Shown piece after piece: positions 14,969-24,350 of a DNA stretch of 64,000 nt. The notes below the pieces were generated by a model that saw nothing but the letters and a program-made list of their open reading frames with translations, was not told the origin of the DNA and did not search any database. Positions within the stretch are counted from its first letter, which is position 1, and every line of letters starts with the position of its first letter. Made by a program: the position numbers and the translations under genes. Location of the stretch: positions 1 through 64,000 of the forward strand of contig ONAG01000022.1 in assembly GCA_900315745.1 (NCBI GenBank), given 5' to 3'. Origin of the DNA: an uncultured Prevotellaceae bacterium. GTDB lineage: Bacteria; Bacteroidota; Bacteroidia; Bacteroidales; Bacteroidaceae.

Positions 14969-15568
14969 ATGTCTTTTGATATGAGCGACTGGTACGGCAA
15001 GAAATGGATCCTGAGCAGACTGCCGGATGAGATTCCACAAGACATCGTGGAACGAGCCTTCAAAAGCATGCGTTATTACTATGTGAAAGACGACCCTCTG
15101 GAAGTCTGGTGCGTTGGCGAGCGTGAGGCTGACCATGTGGCTGAACGGTTCGTCAGCAAGGAGAAACTGATGACATGGGCGTGTGAGAAGATCTGCTGGA
15201 ACATATCCACTATGTGGGAACTCGAAGACCGCAAGGAAGAGGAGAAGAAATGGCGCTACGTGTACGACCATGCCGAAAATGGCCAATGGTATTACCGGGA
15301 GCACAAGGACTACCTCTACAACGCCATTCACGACACCCGCAAATGCTCATTTGAAAGGGAACTGAAGTTGTTGAAACCCATGATACCTACTGAGGAATGG
15401 GAAAAGGCTGTGAGGAAATTCACGCGTCTCATGAACAGGTGGTTCAAGAAAGACCATTGGGCCTATGACGAGACCCTGTGCCAATTCATCGAAATCAGCG
15501 ACTCCAGGGAACACGCTTCCGACTTCGATTCAACAGAAGAGCCACGGGAAGGATCCATCATCAACTGA
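14969..15568 (+). CDS. Unknown protein, Trp- and Lys-rich
   Basis: 199 residues starting right after the DUF4832-type stop, so translation is probably coupled. It is soluble and rich in Trp, Tyr, Lys and Glu (KKWILSRLPDEIPQDIVERA, DRKEEEKKWRYVYDHA). No signal peptide and no family recognised. The close coupling to an exported protein may be fortuitous. Confidence 0.6.
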   Translation: MSFDMSDWYGKKWILSRLPDEIPQDIVERAFKSMRYYYVKDDPLEVWCVGEREADHVAERFVSKEKLMTWACEKICWNISTMWELEDRKEEEKKWRYVYDHAENGQWYYREHKDYLYNAIHDTRKCSFERELKLLKPMIPTEEWEKAVRKFTRLMNRWFKKDHWAYDETLCQFIEISDSREHASDFDSTEEPREGSIIN

Positions 15569-15614
15569 CATCACTATCGTTCCCTTTTTCTGCCTGTTTT
15601 ACCAAAATTCGTTG

Positions 15615-15622
15615 TACTTTTG
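15615..15622 (+). promoter_or_regulatory. -7 box for the amidohydrolase operon
   Basis: TACTTTTG matches TAnnTTTG, 42 bp before the ATG at 15664. The preceding gap of under 100 bp holds nothing else. Confidence 0.5.
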
Positions 15623-15663
15623 CACTACAATTGCACTATAAAGACAAAATACCAGTTCAAATA

Positions 15664-16410
15664 ATGAGTGATTTCAACAGATTCAGGAAAATAGACGCAC
15701 ATACCCATATCGGGGCGTTTGGCAGCCCGTTCAACATCGACTTCAACGTGGAACGGCTGCTTGAACAGATGGCAGAATACAATATACAGAAGACCATCCT
15801 TTGCTCTTCGAGCGCATATTCCAACGAGGATACAGCGGTGGCATACAAGCAGCATCCAGACCTCATCATCCCGCTGATGTGGGTCAACTGCGCCCAAGGA
15901 CAGCCGACATACGACCTGCTGGAGCATTACCTGCGCGACGAGCATTTTGCAGGAGCAAAGCTGCAGTCGCTGTTCGACGGTTATACCGCCGACGCTCCCT
16001 GTGTCGACCCCGTGGCGGAACTTTGCGAGAAATACGGGAAACCGCTGTTCGTACATTCCGGCCATCCACCCTTCTCCCTTCCCTGGCAGATAGGACTGTT
16101 GGCGGAACGACACCCTCACCTCCCCATCGTGATGATACACATGGGTCATGCCCATGGGGTTTATGTGGATGCCGCCATCACAATGGCCAAACGCTACGAC
16201 AACATCTGGTTGGAGACTTCCGGAACTTCGATGAGCTGTCAGATAAAGAACGCCTATGACACCGTAGGACACGAGAGGGTCATGTTCGGCATCGACTCTC
16301 CGTTCCACCACCCGACAGTCGAGATACAGAAGATCATGGCTTGCGGTGTGGATGACGAGGGGCTTGAAAACATTTTCTACAACAACGCATCCAAATTCAT
16401 GGGACTGTGA
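15664..16410 (+). CDS. Amidohydrolase-2 family TIM-barrel metalloenzyme
   Basis: 248 residues from the ATG at 15664 (the frame is open to 15478 but overlaps the previous gene and the promoter). Metal-binding motifs are in order: DAHTHIG with H13 and H15, FVHSGHPPF, MIHMGHAHG, and FGIDSPF with the C-terminal Asp. This is the Amidohydro_2 pattern shared by decarboxylases and lactonases. Substrate is not visible. It is followed 15 bp later by an unknown gene in the same operon. Confidence 0.85.
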   Translation: MSDFNRFRKIDAHTHIGAFGSPFNIDFNVERLLEQMAEYNIQKTILCSSSAYSNEDTAVAYKQHPDLIIPLMWVNCAQGQPTYDLLEHYLRDEHFAGAKLQSLFDGYTADAPCVDPVAELCEKYGKPLFVHSGHPPFSLPWQIGLLAERHPHLPIVMIHMGHAHGVYVDAAITMAKRYDNIWLETSGTSMSCQIKNAYDTVGHERVMFGIDSPFHHPTVEIQKIMACGVDDEGLENIFYNNASKFMGL

Positions 16411-16425
16411 GCGATTGATAAGATC

Positions 16426-16956
16426 ATGAAACAATTCGAAGAACAACTGCAGAAAGACCTTCACCAATTCCTGCTCAGCATGAAGGAGGTTGATGAACGG
16501 CTGCCACAATGTCCGGATGTGGAGGAGAAATGGGAGGAGATAGCCCAAGCCTACATCCCTGACGGCATCAGGGAATTCAACGACTTCCCCTCCGCCAGCC
16601 TTGGCTGGATGATGTACATTGGCATGGCCGTCGCGAAATTCTGGGATGCGGAGTGGGAGATCTACTCGAAAATAGAGAATCTCTATGCCTACCTGCGTGA
16701 CAAGCGAGGGTATGACAACATGGACGAGTATATCCGAGAGAACGTGCTGCTGCTGAGCGGCGTCGACTATACCGTGCTGGAGAAAGTGGTAGGCGAATGC
16801 GCCTCTCGCGTGTACAACGCACTGCGCCACCAGCACATCGAACCTGGCACCAAGGAGGCCTTCCATGCCTATGTCGCCTGCCTGCACCAGCTCTATCTGG
16901 CTGGAGCCACCATGCAGCTGAAAAGGATGGGCTACCGCATGACAAAGATGAACTGA
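16426..16956 (+). CDS. Unknown soluble protein
   Basis: 176 residues, helix-rich and acidic at the N-terminus (LQKDLHQFLLSMKEVDERLP), with a hydrophobic middle (GWMMYIGMAVAKFWD). It has no signal peptide. It starts 15 bp after the amidohydrolase and ends 1 bp before the beta-barrel gene, so the three form an operon. I do not recognise the family. Confidence 0.6.
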   Translation: MKQFEEQLQKDLHQFLLSMKEVDERLPQCPDVEEKWEEIAQAYIPDGIREFNDFPSASLGWMMYIGMAVAKFWDAEWEIYSKIENLYAYLRDKRGYDNMDEYIRENVLLLSGVDYTVLEKVVGECASRVYNALRHQHIEPGTKEAFHAYVACLHQLYLAGATMQLKRMGYRMTKMN

Positions 16957-16957
16957 T

Positions 16958-17722
16958 ATGAGAAAGGCGATATTATTAGGATTCGCGCTTTTGATTTCGC
17001 TCTACTCCTTTGGACAAAAAGAGAACGTTTGGTCAATAGAGGCCGGCATAGGAGGTCTTCAAATGCTGGAAAACCGTTATGACGACGGCACCAACTATGT
17101 GAATGAAGACCAAGGAAATGATTTCTTCATTTCTGCCGACTATTGGCTTTCATACCACTTGGCACTGACGGGTGGCGCGACCTTTGAACAACAAGGACTA
17201 TATACAGATTATTCCGACGGAATAGGATTGAAGAAAGTGAACATGCTCGGCCTTCATGCAGGAGCGAAATATTATTTCTTTCCTCGCAAATGGATATGTC
17301 AGCCTCACATCGGAGCTTTGCTTCACACAAACGTGCTGAACCTTGGACATCAGAAAGGTGAGTGCCATATCGTGGCAGAGCAAGGTTTTCCTGGCTGTCA
17401 AGCCATGATGACATACGACGTTTCATGCCCTGCGCTGTCGCTATCACCACAGGTTGGTGTGGATATCCATCTTTTCAGCAGTGTTTCTTTCTGTGTGGCG
17501 TACAGCCTTCGTTTCGGATTGTGGGGCAGCAACAAGGCCTCGCTGCGTTTCACTGATGGATCCGTGGCTGGACAAACATATGGTATAGACGAGCGGAACA
17601 ACCGCAGCTGTGTGTCTATAGGCTTAAAAATGGACTTCCCAATGAAAACCGTTTCCGAGAAAGCGAAAAATAACTTGTGGATGTTGCTACATGGTTGGAT
17701 TTCATCAAAAGCCGGAGACTAA
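16958..17722 (+). CDS. Predicted outer-membrane beta-barrel protein
   Basis: 254 residues with signal peptide MRKAILLGFALLISLYSFGQ. The mature part has alternating hydrophobic strands (WSIEAGIGGL, YHLALTGGATFEQQG, LGLHAGAKYYFFP, SFCVAYSLRFGLWG) typical of an OmpW/porin-like 'outer membrane beta-barrel' protein. Partner and ligand unknown. It starts 1 bp after the gene at 16426. Confidence 0.72.
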   Translation: MRKAILLGFALLISLYSFGQKENVWSIEAGIGGLQMLENRYDDGTNYVNEDQGNDFFISADYWLSYHLALTGGATFEQQGLYTDYSDGIGLKKVNMLGLHAGAKYYFFPRKWICQPHIGALLHTNVLNLGHQKGECHIVAEQGFPGCQAMMTYDVSCPALSLSPQVGVDIHLFSSVSFCVAYSLRFGLWGSNKASLRFTDGSVAGQTYGIDERNNRSCVSIGLKMDFPMKTVSEKAKNNLWMLLHGWISSKAGD

Positions 17723-17776
17723 TGGCAACACGAAGGATATGCCATGCAATAACAACCGTATTCGACGAATAGGTAA

Positions 17777-18343
17777 GTGAGGAAGGAAAAGAATACTATA
17801 ATAGATTACACGACAGAGAGATTCTCTGCCGAGATCGATGCGAAAGCCTATATTGAGGGTTTCCGCAAGGTGGGGGATTTCGTCAAGCTCTGCCAGCAAT
17901 GCGGCAACTATGGCCGACGCTGGGGTTGCCCTCCTTTCGAAAACGGCACCCTCTCCATCGTCAACAACTACCAAAAAGTCCGCATCTACGCTGTGAAAAT
18001 CATACCCCGGGACAAGAACCTGCCCCTGAAAGCGGCAAACCAACTGATGGAACCGGTGACCAACCAACTGAACAGGGAACTGCTGGAGGAGGAGAAGGCA
18101 CTCGACGGGTTCGGCCTTGGCTTCGTCGGCACCTGTAACTACTGCAACAACGAGCCATGCGCCCGGATAGAAGGCAAGAACTGCCGCCATCCCGACAAGG
18201 TGCGTCCCTCCCTGGAAGCCTTTGGCTTCGACGTGGGCAAGACGGCAAAGGACTTGCTGGGCGCTGAACTCAAATGGAGCCAAGATGGACTCATCCCAGA
18301 ATACCTGACACTGGTGTATGGCATCTTTTATCAGAAAAGATGA
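17777..18343 (+). CDS. DUF2284-type Cys-rich metal-binding protein
   Basis: 188 residues from a GTG at 17777. Two cysteine clusters are visible: CQQCGNYGRRWGCPPF near residue 38, and GTCNYCNNEPCARIEGKNC near residue 115. These are the conserved clusters of DUF2284, a predicted metal-binding family, often Fe-S. The C-terminus 'LEAFGFDVGKTAKDLLG' fits too. Function is not established. An earlier ATG is not available, and the GTG gives the length usual for the family. Confidence 0.8.
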   Translation: MRKEKNTIIDYTTERFSAEIDAKAYIEGFRKVGDFVKLCQQCGNYGRRWGCPPFENGTLSIVNNYQKVRIYAVKIIPRDKNLPLKAANQLMEPVTNQLNRELLEEEKALDGFGLGFVGTCNYCNNEPCARIEGKNCRHPDKVRPSLEAFGFDVGKTAKDLLGAELKWSQDGLIPEYLTLVYGIFYQKR

Positions 18344-18458
18344 TTTGACCCATACCTGTCAATACTATCAGTAAAGTTGCCTAAATCCCACTCCAACATT
18401 TGGTACTTCCCTTAAAAAACCATACTTTTACAACCAAAACTAAAAAACATAAAGATAA

Positions 18459-18800
18459 ATGAAAGTCATGAAAAAACATTTATTGATTGTCGCCTTACTA
18501 TTGCTTACCTGTCTTACCGGATGTGATAATACCCTCAAAAAACATATAAGTATAGACGATTATGAATTCTATTATATCAATAGAGATATAGAAGTTCCAG
18601 AAGGTGTGGATGTGATAGCCAACCTGAGGGATTCAAAAAAGATAAGAGGACCTATCAAAGGCCCTGCAACGACCATGCGCTTGGTTAATAAAACGAAAGA
18701 CGGAGATACATTGGAAATCACATTCTATGGAAAAGACTTTAAAGTTTTCAGTATAGGCAAAGACTTCTATGAAGCCGAGAAATCCATAATCTCAAAATGA
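18459..18800 (+). CDS. Small lipoprotein
   Basis: 113 residues. The signal and lipobox are LLIVALLLLTCLTGC; Cys is near residue 22. The mature domain is short and basic. No export signal of the SDD type follows the Cys, so the protein may remain on the periplasmic side. It is the first of a run of five lipoprotein genes. Confidence 0.68.
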   Translation: MKVMKKHLLIVALLLLTCLTGCDNTLKKHISIDDYEFYYINRDIEVPEGVDVIANLRDSKKIRGPIKGPATTMRLVNKTKDGDTLEITFYGKDFKVFSIGKDFYEAEKSIISK

Positions 18801-18919
18801 CATGACAGGGCTTTCTGTCAATCCTGTCATCCTTACGCTTTTTTAACAGTCATCCATACAAGGATTGGACACTTGCTGCATTATAATAACATAAGTCAAA
18901 CTCTACAACACAAACTGAA

Positions 18920-19321
18920 ATGTCGATTAGGAAACTATTGAGTATTGGCGTACTCCTGCTATTGCTGGCAGGATGCAGCAGTGATGATGACAGTGATGCT
19001 GTCAATCCATCATCATTGATTGGAGAATGGTCGGCGAGTCATCAGAGTAAGAATCCCAAATATGCAGACACAGCCGACATGTGGCCTTTCACCTTCAATC
19101 CTGATGGCACGGGCACTGGCCTTTATGCCACAAAATCATTCAAGTACAAAATCAACGGGAACCACATCACCTTGAATCTCACGAACACAGAATCTTATTT
19201 TGGCCAGACGGTCTTTGAATATGACATAGTGAGTTTTTCGAAAGACAGGATGGAATGGGATGAAGTTCCGAACGAAAACTGGGGCGACAACAGCCTTTAC
19301 CTTAGGTTTTATCGCAAATAA
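18920..19321 (+). CDS. Surface lipoprotein, lipocalin-like
   Basis: 133 residues. The lipobox LLLLLAGC is followed by SSDDDSD, the Bacteroidetes lipoprotein export signal, so surface exposure is expected. The mature part begins LIGEWSASHQ and has 'FTFNPDGTGTGLY' and 'KINGNHITLNL', the pattern of lipocalin-like (calycin) lipoproteins. Ligand unknown. Confidence 0.7.
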   Translation: MSIRKLLSIGVLLLLLAGCSSDDDSDAVNPSSLIGEWSASHQSKNPKYADTADMWPFTFNPDGTGTGLYATKSFKYKINGNHITLNLTNTESYFGQTVFEYDIVSFSKDRMEWDEVPNENWGDNSLYLRFYRK

Positions 19322-19334
19322 AGAAAGGAAAAAG

Positions 19335-19906
19335 ATGCAAAAATACCTGTTTATGAAAAAGAGTTTGAATGTTTTGGCAGCCATCGTACTGAGCGGTGCG
19401 ATGCTGGCGTGCTCCTCGGATGATTCAGATGGAAATTCTAAAACAATCAGGCTGAGAAACCATACTGAGAGTGGATGCAAGGATTTCGCTTCCTTATCCA
19501 ACATTACACAGTCTGGATACCAAAAAGTGAAAAGTCAGTTTGACAGCAACATCATTGAACGTGTATCCCTCAAAGGAAACAAAAAAGGAACGCTCAGCAT
19601 CTTCCATGAAAATGCGACTTTTCCTTGTGAAGCTGAATTCACCATCTCTGTCGATGTTTCAGAAAGTACGATCATTGTCCATGAGGATGCACCGCCAACA
19701 ACAAACTGCATATGCCACATGAGGATGCACCGCCAACAACAAACTGCATATGCCATTATGACCTCAATTCAGAAGTAGGCCCTCTTGAAGACAAGACGTA
19801 CACTCTCATCATCAAAAGTGAATTTGCCTACGGACCTACCATCACGCACCAATTCAATTATTCGAGCACTCTTGATGAATCCTTTGTCGTAACAGAGGAA
19901 GAATAG
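19335..19906 (+). pseudogene. Surface lipoprotein broken by a 38-bp tandem duplication
   Basis: The reading frame begins at 19335 (MKKSLNVLAAIVLSGAMLAC then SSDDSDGNS) and encodes an exported lipoprotein. At 19680 the 38-base unit is repeated, which shifts the frame and stops it at 19778. The frame that would continue without the second copy runs from CHYDLNSEVGPLEDKTYTLI to a TAA at 19904-19906. Removing one unit therefore restores a continuous lipoprotein of about 178 residues. Function unknown. Confidence 0.85.
19680..19755 (+). repeat. Two perfect 38-bp tandem copies
   Basis: Copies at 19680-19717 and 19718-19755 are identical, beginning CATGAGGATGCACC. The length is not a multiple of three, so one copy shifts the lipoprotein frame. 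It is the simplest kind of reversible duplication and may be recent. Confidence 0.95.
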
Positions 19907-19932
19907 AGATTTCAGGCGCTTCGTATGTTAAC

Positions 19933-20937
19933 ATGATTAAGATGAAAAAAATACTATTCATGACGTGCCTCCTGGCAGGAATGCTTGTTTCGTGCAGCAG
20001 CGATGATGACACGGAAGAGAATACTGATGAAGAAATCACGAGTCTTGAAAAACCGACAGCCACGACAGCGCTGACAATCGACAACGCACCCGTGATAGAC
20101 GGATCCGACTCGACAGAACCTCTCCGTACATTGTTGATGTGCCGGCTGCTCGGCATCGACTGCCAATGGATGGAGGAGCTTGCTTCCTCCATGACATGGC
20201 GTATCCTGCCCGACTATTCCCGCCTGTCTCAAGAAGACCGCAAGACTTTTTCCCAAAAACTCCAGAACTGGAACACGCACTCGTCTTTCCTAGGATGCAT
20301 AGACGGACACAATGACATCATCATCACAGCCCGTGGCATATCCCGCGACGAAAGGGCGTATGCAGAGGAGAAAGGAGTGGAACTGCTTTCGTCTCCCATG
20401 GCCAAAGACGCGTTCATCTTCATCGTCAATGCCGACAACCCTGTCAGCAATCTTTCCATCGAGCAGGTGAAAAGAATCTACATGGGTGAAATCACGAACT
20501 GGAAGGAAGTCGGCGGCAATGACGCGCCCATCGTCCCATACATCCGCAATGCCAATTCGGGCAGTCAGGAGAAGATGGAGACCGTGGTCATGGCAGGTTT
20601 GACGATGCCTAAATGGGATACACTGATACTATATACCATGATTTCGCCATACATCACGCTGGAACGGGACAAAAACGGCATCTGCTACACCCCCTTCTAC
20701 TATTACGACTCCATCGTGAGGTCTGGTATGGTGAAGGCACTTTCGTTGGATGGCATCAAGCCTTGTAAAGAGACCATCAAGAATGACACATATCCCTATG
20801 TGACGGAGGTGATGGGCAGCGTTCGGTCAGACATCGACAAATCCAGCACCGCCTATCAGCTGTTTTACAACCTTTCTATAGGTAAATACAACAACATCAT
20901 AGACGAGAGCGGATATGTTGTGAGAACCAAAAAGTAG
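19933..20937 (+). CDS. PstS-like phosphate-binding lipoprotein
   Basis: 334 residues. It has a lipobox (MLVSC) followed by SSDDDTEEN, the surface-export signal. The mature part contains the PBP-like type II signature: 'DNAPVIDGSDSTEPLRTLL' and 'NPVSNLSIEQVKRIYMGEIT', then 'NWKEVGG'. These residues are typical of phosphate ABC transporter substrate-binding proteins. No pst transport genes lie nearby, so a scavenging or signalling role is possible. It starts at the second ATG-rich segment, MIKMKKILF. Confidence 0.82.
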   Translation: MIKMKKILFMTCLLAGMLVSCSSDDDTEENTDEEITSLEKPTATTALTIDNAPVIDGSDSTEPLRTLLMCRLLGIDCQWMEELASSMTWRILPDYSRLSQEDRKTFSQKLQNWNTHSSFLGCIDGHNDIIITARGISRDERAYAEEKGVELLSSPMAKDAFIFIVNADNPVSNLSIEQVKRIYMGEITNWKEVGGNDAPIVPYIRNANSGSQEKMETVVMAGLTMPKWDTLILYTMISPYITLERDKNGICYTPFYYYDSIVRSGMVKALSLDGIKPCKETIKNDTYPYVTEVMGSVRSDIDKSSTAYQLFYNLSIGKYNNIIDESGYVVRTKK

Positions 20938-21188
20938 CGACAACCACGCAAGTTTTTCAAACTTTGTTTCGTAAACAAATAGAAACGTTTATCGATATAA
21001 CAGAAATTCTTCTTTTTTGAGGTGTTTCTATCGCCTTACTATCTACACCTTTTTTTTGAAATCAGGAGCCTTGCTGCTCAATGGACTTGACATCATGCTG
21101 AAAACAAGCCAAGCTCAAGTTTTATAGCTGTGTCCAATCCATACATGGTTCTGCAAAGACAACAACTATTAAAATAAACCGAAAAAAA
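20938..21188. other. Intergenic gap before higBA
   Basis: About 250 bp with no convincing gene and no hairpin terminator that I could place. It leads to the promoter at 21189-21220. Confidence 0.4.
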
Positions 21189-21220
21189 TTTGGTATAACC
21201 GAATTTTCAATTTATCTTTG
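21189..21220 (+). promoter_or_regulatory. Promoter of the higBA operon
   Basis: TTTG (21189-21192) and TATCTTTG (21213-21220) are separated by 20 bp, a good Bacteroidetes promoter. GGTATAACC (21192-21200) is a palindrome between the boxes and a candidate operator for the HigA antitoxin. Confidence 0.7.
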
Positions 21221-21236
21221 CGAGAAAATTGATGGT

Positions 21237-21533
21237 ATGAGAGTTATATCCTTTTCCATGATACGGGATTTCATAGCGAAACATGCTGATGCAGACGTGG
21301 CTCTACGTGACTGGTACAAGAGGACAACCAAAGCCAACTGGAAGAACTTTGCCGACATCAAACAGACGTTCAACACCGTGGACTATGTGGGCAACGACCG
21401 ATACGTGTTCGATATCAAGGGCAACAACTACCGGATAGTGGCTGTCGTCCTGTTTATCAACCAGAAAGTATACATGCGTTTCGTTGGCGCTCATGAGGAA
21501 TATGAAAAAATCAAGGACATCAAAAACATATAG
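21237..21533 (+). CDS. higB: HigB-type mRNA interferase toxin
   Basis: 98 residues matching HigB: 'MRVISFSMIRDFIAKHADAD' , 'ALRDWYKRTTKANWKNFADI', 'VDYVGNDRYVFDIKGNNYRI' and 'VYMRFVGAHEEYEKI'. This RelE-like enzyme cleaves mRNA on the ribosome. It precedes its antitoxin by 2 bp, the order typical of higBA. The leader is short and the promoter is well placed. Confidence 0.9.
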   Translation: MRVISFSMIRDFIAKHADADVALRDWYKRTTKANWKNFADIKQTFNTVDYVGNDRYVFDIKGNNYRIVAVVLFINQKVYMRFVGAHEEYEKIKDIKNI

Positions 21534-21535
21534 TT

Positions 21536-21901
21536 ATGGCACAGATAAAGACAGAACAACAGTACAAGGCTCTTTGTGATCGCATCAATGAGCTTCTGAC
21601 AGTTGTCGGCAATGATACTCCTGCAGATGACAAGAACATGCTGGAGCTTGACCTGATTTCCGACCTTGTGGCTGACTATGAAGAGGAACATTATCCTATT
21701 ACAGCTCCCACACTGGTGGAGACCATCAAGCTACGCATGTATGAGATGGGACTGAACCAAAAGAAACTTGCTGAAATGCTGGGCCTCAGCACGGCACGTC
21801 TCAGCGAGATAATCACAGGCAAAGGTGAACCTTCAATCAAGACGGCCAGAGAAATCAGCCGAAAGCTGAACATTGACCCCGCCATTGTCCTTGGGGTATG
21901 A
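21536..21901 (+). CDS. higA: HigA-type antitoxin
   Basis: 121 residues. The C-terminal XRE HTH reads LRMYEMGLNQKKLAEMLGLS then TARLSEIITGKGEPSIKTA. The N-terminal 60 residues are the antitoxin extension. It neutralises HigB and represses the operon. Spacing of 2 bp to HigB supports a functional pair. Confidence 0.9.
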   Translation: MAQIKTEQQYKALCDRINELLTVVGNDTPADDKNMLELDLISDLVADYEEEHYPITAPTLVETIKLRMYEMGLNQKKLAEMLGLSTARLSEIITGKGEPSIKTAREISRKLNIDPAIVLGV

Positions 21902-21952
21902 CCATAAAATCGGATAGGAGCAAACTATAAATACCATGTTATTGAAACTAAA

Positions 21953-22504
21953 ATGACACGACTGAAAATCATCATGATGACAACGCTGTCAGCATGTCTG
22001 TTAATAGCATGCGGCAGCAGCGAGGACTTTGCGGATGATTACACTTCCAGCGACCTTTATGCCATCGTCATGCCGGAAGGTGCGCAACCGACAGACATCA
22101 CCCCCGGCGACTATGTCCTGACTCTCGACAACATCATTGCCGTGAATCCGGAAACAGGTGAATTCAAGGTAAAGAATACCGAAAGGATTGACTCGAAGGC
22201 CTTTCCCATACCAACTCAGCACCTCATACTGTTCTATTCAAAGGGCAATCTACTCTTTGAAGCCAAACTCAACAGCGTCATCTCCAGTTATCTTCCAACA
22301 GGGCTGACATTCTGCCATTTCCTAACTGACAAGAAAGGCTTGGCAAGATACGACCTTGGTGCGACCCATATTGTGAACCAGGACGGAAAAGTGGAAGGAA
22401 TGCCTGACGAACAGCAGCAACAGGGCATGCAGCGCATGTATCAGATATTGAAGAAGGCAGGAAAGACCAGCAACAATATTGACTATGACTTCCAATACGA
22501 ATAA
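21953..22504 (+). CDS. Lipoprotein of unknown function
   Basis: 183 residues. The lipobox LLIAC is followed by GSSEDFADDY, an acidic export-like signal. The mature domain is small and has a Gln-rich stretch (PDEQQQQGMQRM) near the end. No family recognised. Confidence 0.65.
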   Translation: MTRLKIIMMTTLSACLLIACGSSEDFADDYTSSDLYAIVMPEGAQPTDITPGDYVLTLDNIIAVNPETGEFKVKNTERIDSKAFPIPTQHLILFYSKGNLLFEAKLNSVISSYLPTGLTFCHFLTDKKGLARYDLGATHIVNQDGKVEGMPDEQQQQGMQRMYQILKKAGKTSNNIDYDFQYE

Positions 22505-22552
22505 TGGCTATGAAGATTAATTCACGGGTCTTATTCAATAAACAATGATTCC

Positions 22553-23071
22553 ATGAAGAAAAAAATGCTTCTATTTTCCATTCCATTCGTCTTGTTGGCC
22601 GTATTTTTCAGCCATGCCTTCCTGCCATTCCTGTTATTGCCCATCATCATCCTCATCGTGAATTATCTCGTTGACCGGAATGAGAACAATCCCGTGCTGC
22701 AAGAGATGAAAGGAAGGCTTTTCCACAGCGTGGAAGAAGTGGAGCAGGAATATGGGAAACCAGACAGCGTGGTGGTGCTCAATGCCGCGAAGGCGAACGA
22801 GATTTCCGGTGTGGTCCTTTCATACCCCGAGCGTGGCATCCTCGTAGTGGCAGGCAGAGAGATTCCCATGGACGACATCACGGGCATCGCACCTAAGAAC
22901 ATGGCGATAATACCATATGTCGTTGACGAGTACGCCGTGGTCATCAACACGAAGAATCCCGCGGAACCGGTCATTTACCTCCGTGTGGGATACGACATGG
23001 GATATGCTCAGGAGGTTGCTGCGCAAATCCATGAAATACTGAGGATTTCTTCGGCGCCAAATATGAAATAG
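22553..23071 (+). CDS. Membrane protein of unknown function
   Basis: 172 residues. One or two hydrophobic segments at residues 5-37 (FSIPFVLLAVFFSHAFLPFL, LLPIIILIVNYLV) are followed by a soluble domain of about 130 residues. No motif recognised. It ends just before a convergent group on the minus strand. Confidence 0.62.
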   Translation: MKKKMLLFSIPFVLLAVFFSHAFLPFLLLPIIILIVNYLVDRNENNPVLQEMKGRLFHSVEEVEQEYGKPDSVVVLNAAKANEISGVVLSYPERGILVVAGREIPMDDITGIAPKNMAIIPYVVDEYAVVINTKNPAEPVIYLRVGYDMGYAQEVAAQIHEILRISSAPNMK

Positions 23072-23166
23072 AACAATCGGTGATGGTCACCAACTCCAAC
23101 ATGATAACTTCTTCTGCTTCTAGCCTGAAGTGTGATTATACACGGATAGCAAATACCATACACTAT

Positions 23167-23538
23167 CTATCCCCATCTTTGTTCAATGGCATGGAACACC
23201 CAATAAATGAGGGAAATGCCAATCAGGTAGGCCAGAAGGTCTATCCAAAGAAAGCCCTGGCCAAACATCATATGACCAATAAATGTACCCCGGAAAGACA
23301 TCAGCCAAGGCCAACGAATCAGCTGGGAGAACTCCACGAGATAAGAATGAATCAGACTAATTAGTGCAACAAAGGGTAGGCCTTTCTTGACCAGTATGAT
23401 ACGCCAAAAACAAAAGACCATCATTGCCCAAAGTGCATCACCAACCTCATCCGGAAGCCAGCTGACTTGTCTGGAATAGAGTCCGATTGGTATCAGAACA
23501 ATGATGCCAACCAATGAGACCAGAAGCTTTCTTTTCAT
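23167..23538 (-). CDS. DUF2809-type membrane protein
   Basis: 123 residues from the ATG at 23538; the longer frame to 23622 overlaps the upstream gene. Typical DUF2809 features are 'LPDEVGDALWAMMVFCFWRI', 'LVEFSQLIRWPWLMSFRGT' and 'FGQGFLWIDLLAYLIG', with four or so membrane spans. The family's function is unknown. Confidence 0.82.
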   Translation of the reverse strand: MKRKLLVSLVGIIVLIPIGLYSRQVSWLPDEVGDALWAMMVFCFWRIILVKKGLPFVALISLIHSYLVEFSQLIRWPWLMSFRGTFIGHMMFGQGFLWIDLLAYLIGISLIYWVFHAIEQRWG

Positions 23539-23570
23539 CTGTTCTGATAATATTATGCCTCGCGCCCTTA

Positions 23571-24299
23571 TCATATCCACATAAAGGAAGATTTGCGCAA
23601 GGGACTTCCGTCTTCTCTCCATTTCTTCCTTAAAGAATCAAGGTCTTCATTCTTGTTGCTCTCCCACCAATTGTTGTATATGGCTTTGACCGTTTTCAAA
23701 TCATCAACCGTCATTTCCGACTTTTGTGGATTGTCCTTATCCTTTTTCCTGATGATGACACATTGCCCATAGATTTGGTAAGGTTTCATTTTCTCGTACC
23801 ATATATCATGTCCTACGGCATAATGAATATTGTCAACAATTGTATCTTTTGCCATAATCAACTCTATCATATAGGCATAGTTGACGCCCAATGGGCATCC
23901 GAGAATCTTATTTCTCAAATTGGAATCGTATGGGTTGATAAATCCTGCTATGCCATTTTGCTTGGTATCAATATGACTGATAAGATATGGGATAATGTCT
24001 TTTCCGTAGGAATGAATCTCTTTCATCACATTCGGCGGTAAACCAAAAACGGGTTCCTCAATAATCGTATCTCCTCCACTTACATATCGAGTGCCGATGT
24101 AATTCCTTGACACTAAAAACTCTTTATCCGAAGAGTAAAGGTCATTTGAAGTTAGGAAGGAGTCTTTAATGACAACCACGTCAGAAGGAGGGTTCGTGCT
24201 GGCATTGTCAACATGCTCACCTCTATTATCAGCCGTTGTTTTGCAGCAACAAACGCACAGGATTAATAATATAGGCAGACAATACTTTTTCATTTTCAT
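23571..24299 (-). CDS. Lipoprotein of unknown function
   Basis: 242 residues. The signal and lipobox are ILLILCVCCC. The mature protein has 'LPPNVMKEIHSYGKDIIPYL' and 'GVNYAYMIELIMAKDTIV', with no recognised domain. It is followed by the DUF2809-type gene, probably in one transcript. Confidence 0.65.
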   Translation of the reverse strand: MKMKKYCLPILLILCVCCCKTTADNRGEHVDNASTNPPSDVVVIKDSFLTSNDLYSSDKEFLVSRNYIGTRYVSGGDTIIEEPVFGLPPNVMKEIHSYGKDIIPYLISHIDTKQNGIAGFINPYDSNLRNKILGCPLGVNYAYMIELIMAKDTIVDNIHYAVGHDIWYEKMKPYQIYGQCVIIRKKDKDNPQKSEMTVDDLKTVKAIYNNWWESNKNEDLDSLRKKWREDGSPLRKSSFMWI

Positions 24300-24350
24300 A
24301 TCATGTTTGGTTGAGTTATACGTAATTGTTGATCAGTCCCTGATTCACAC

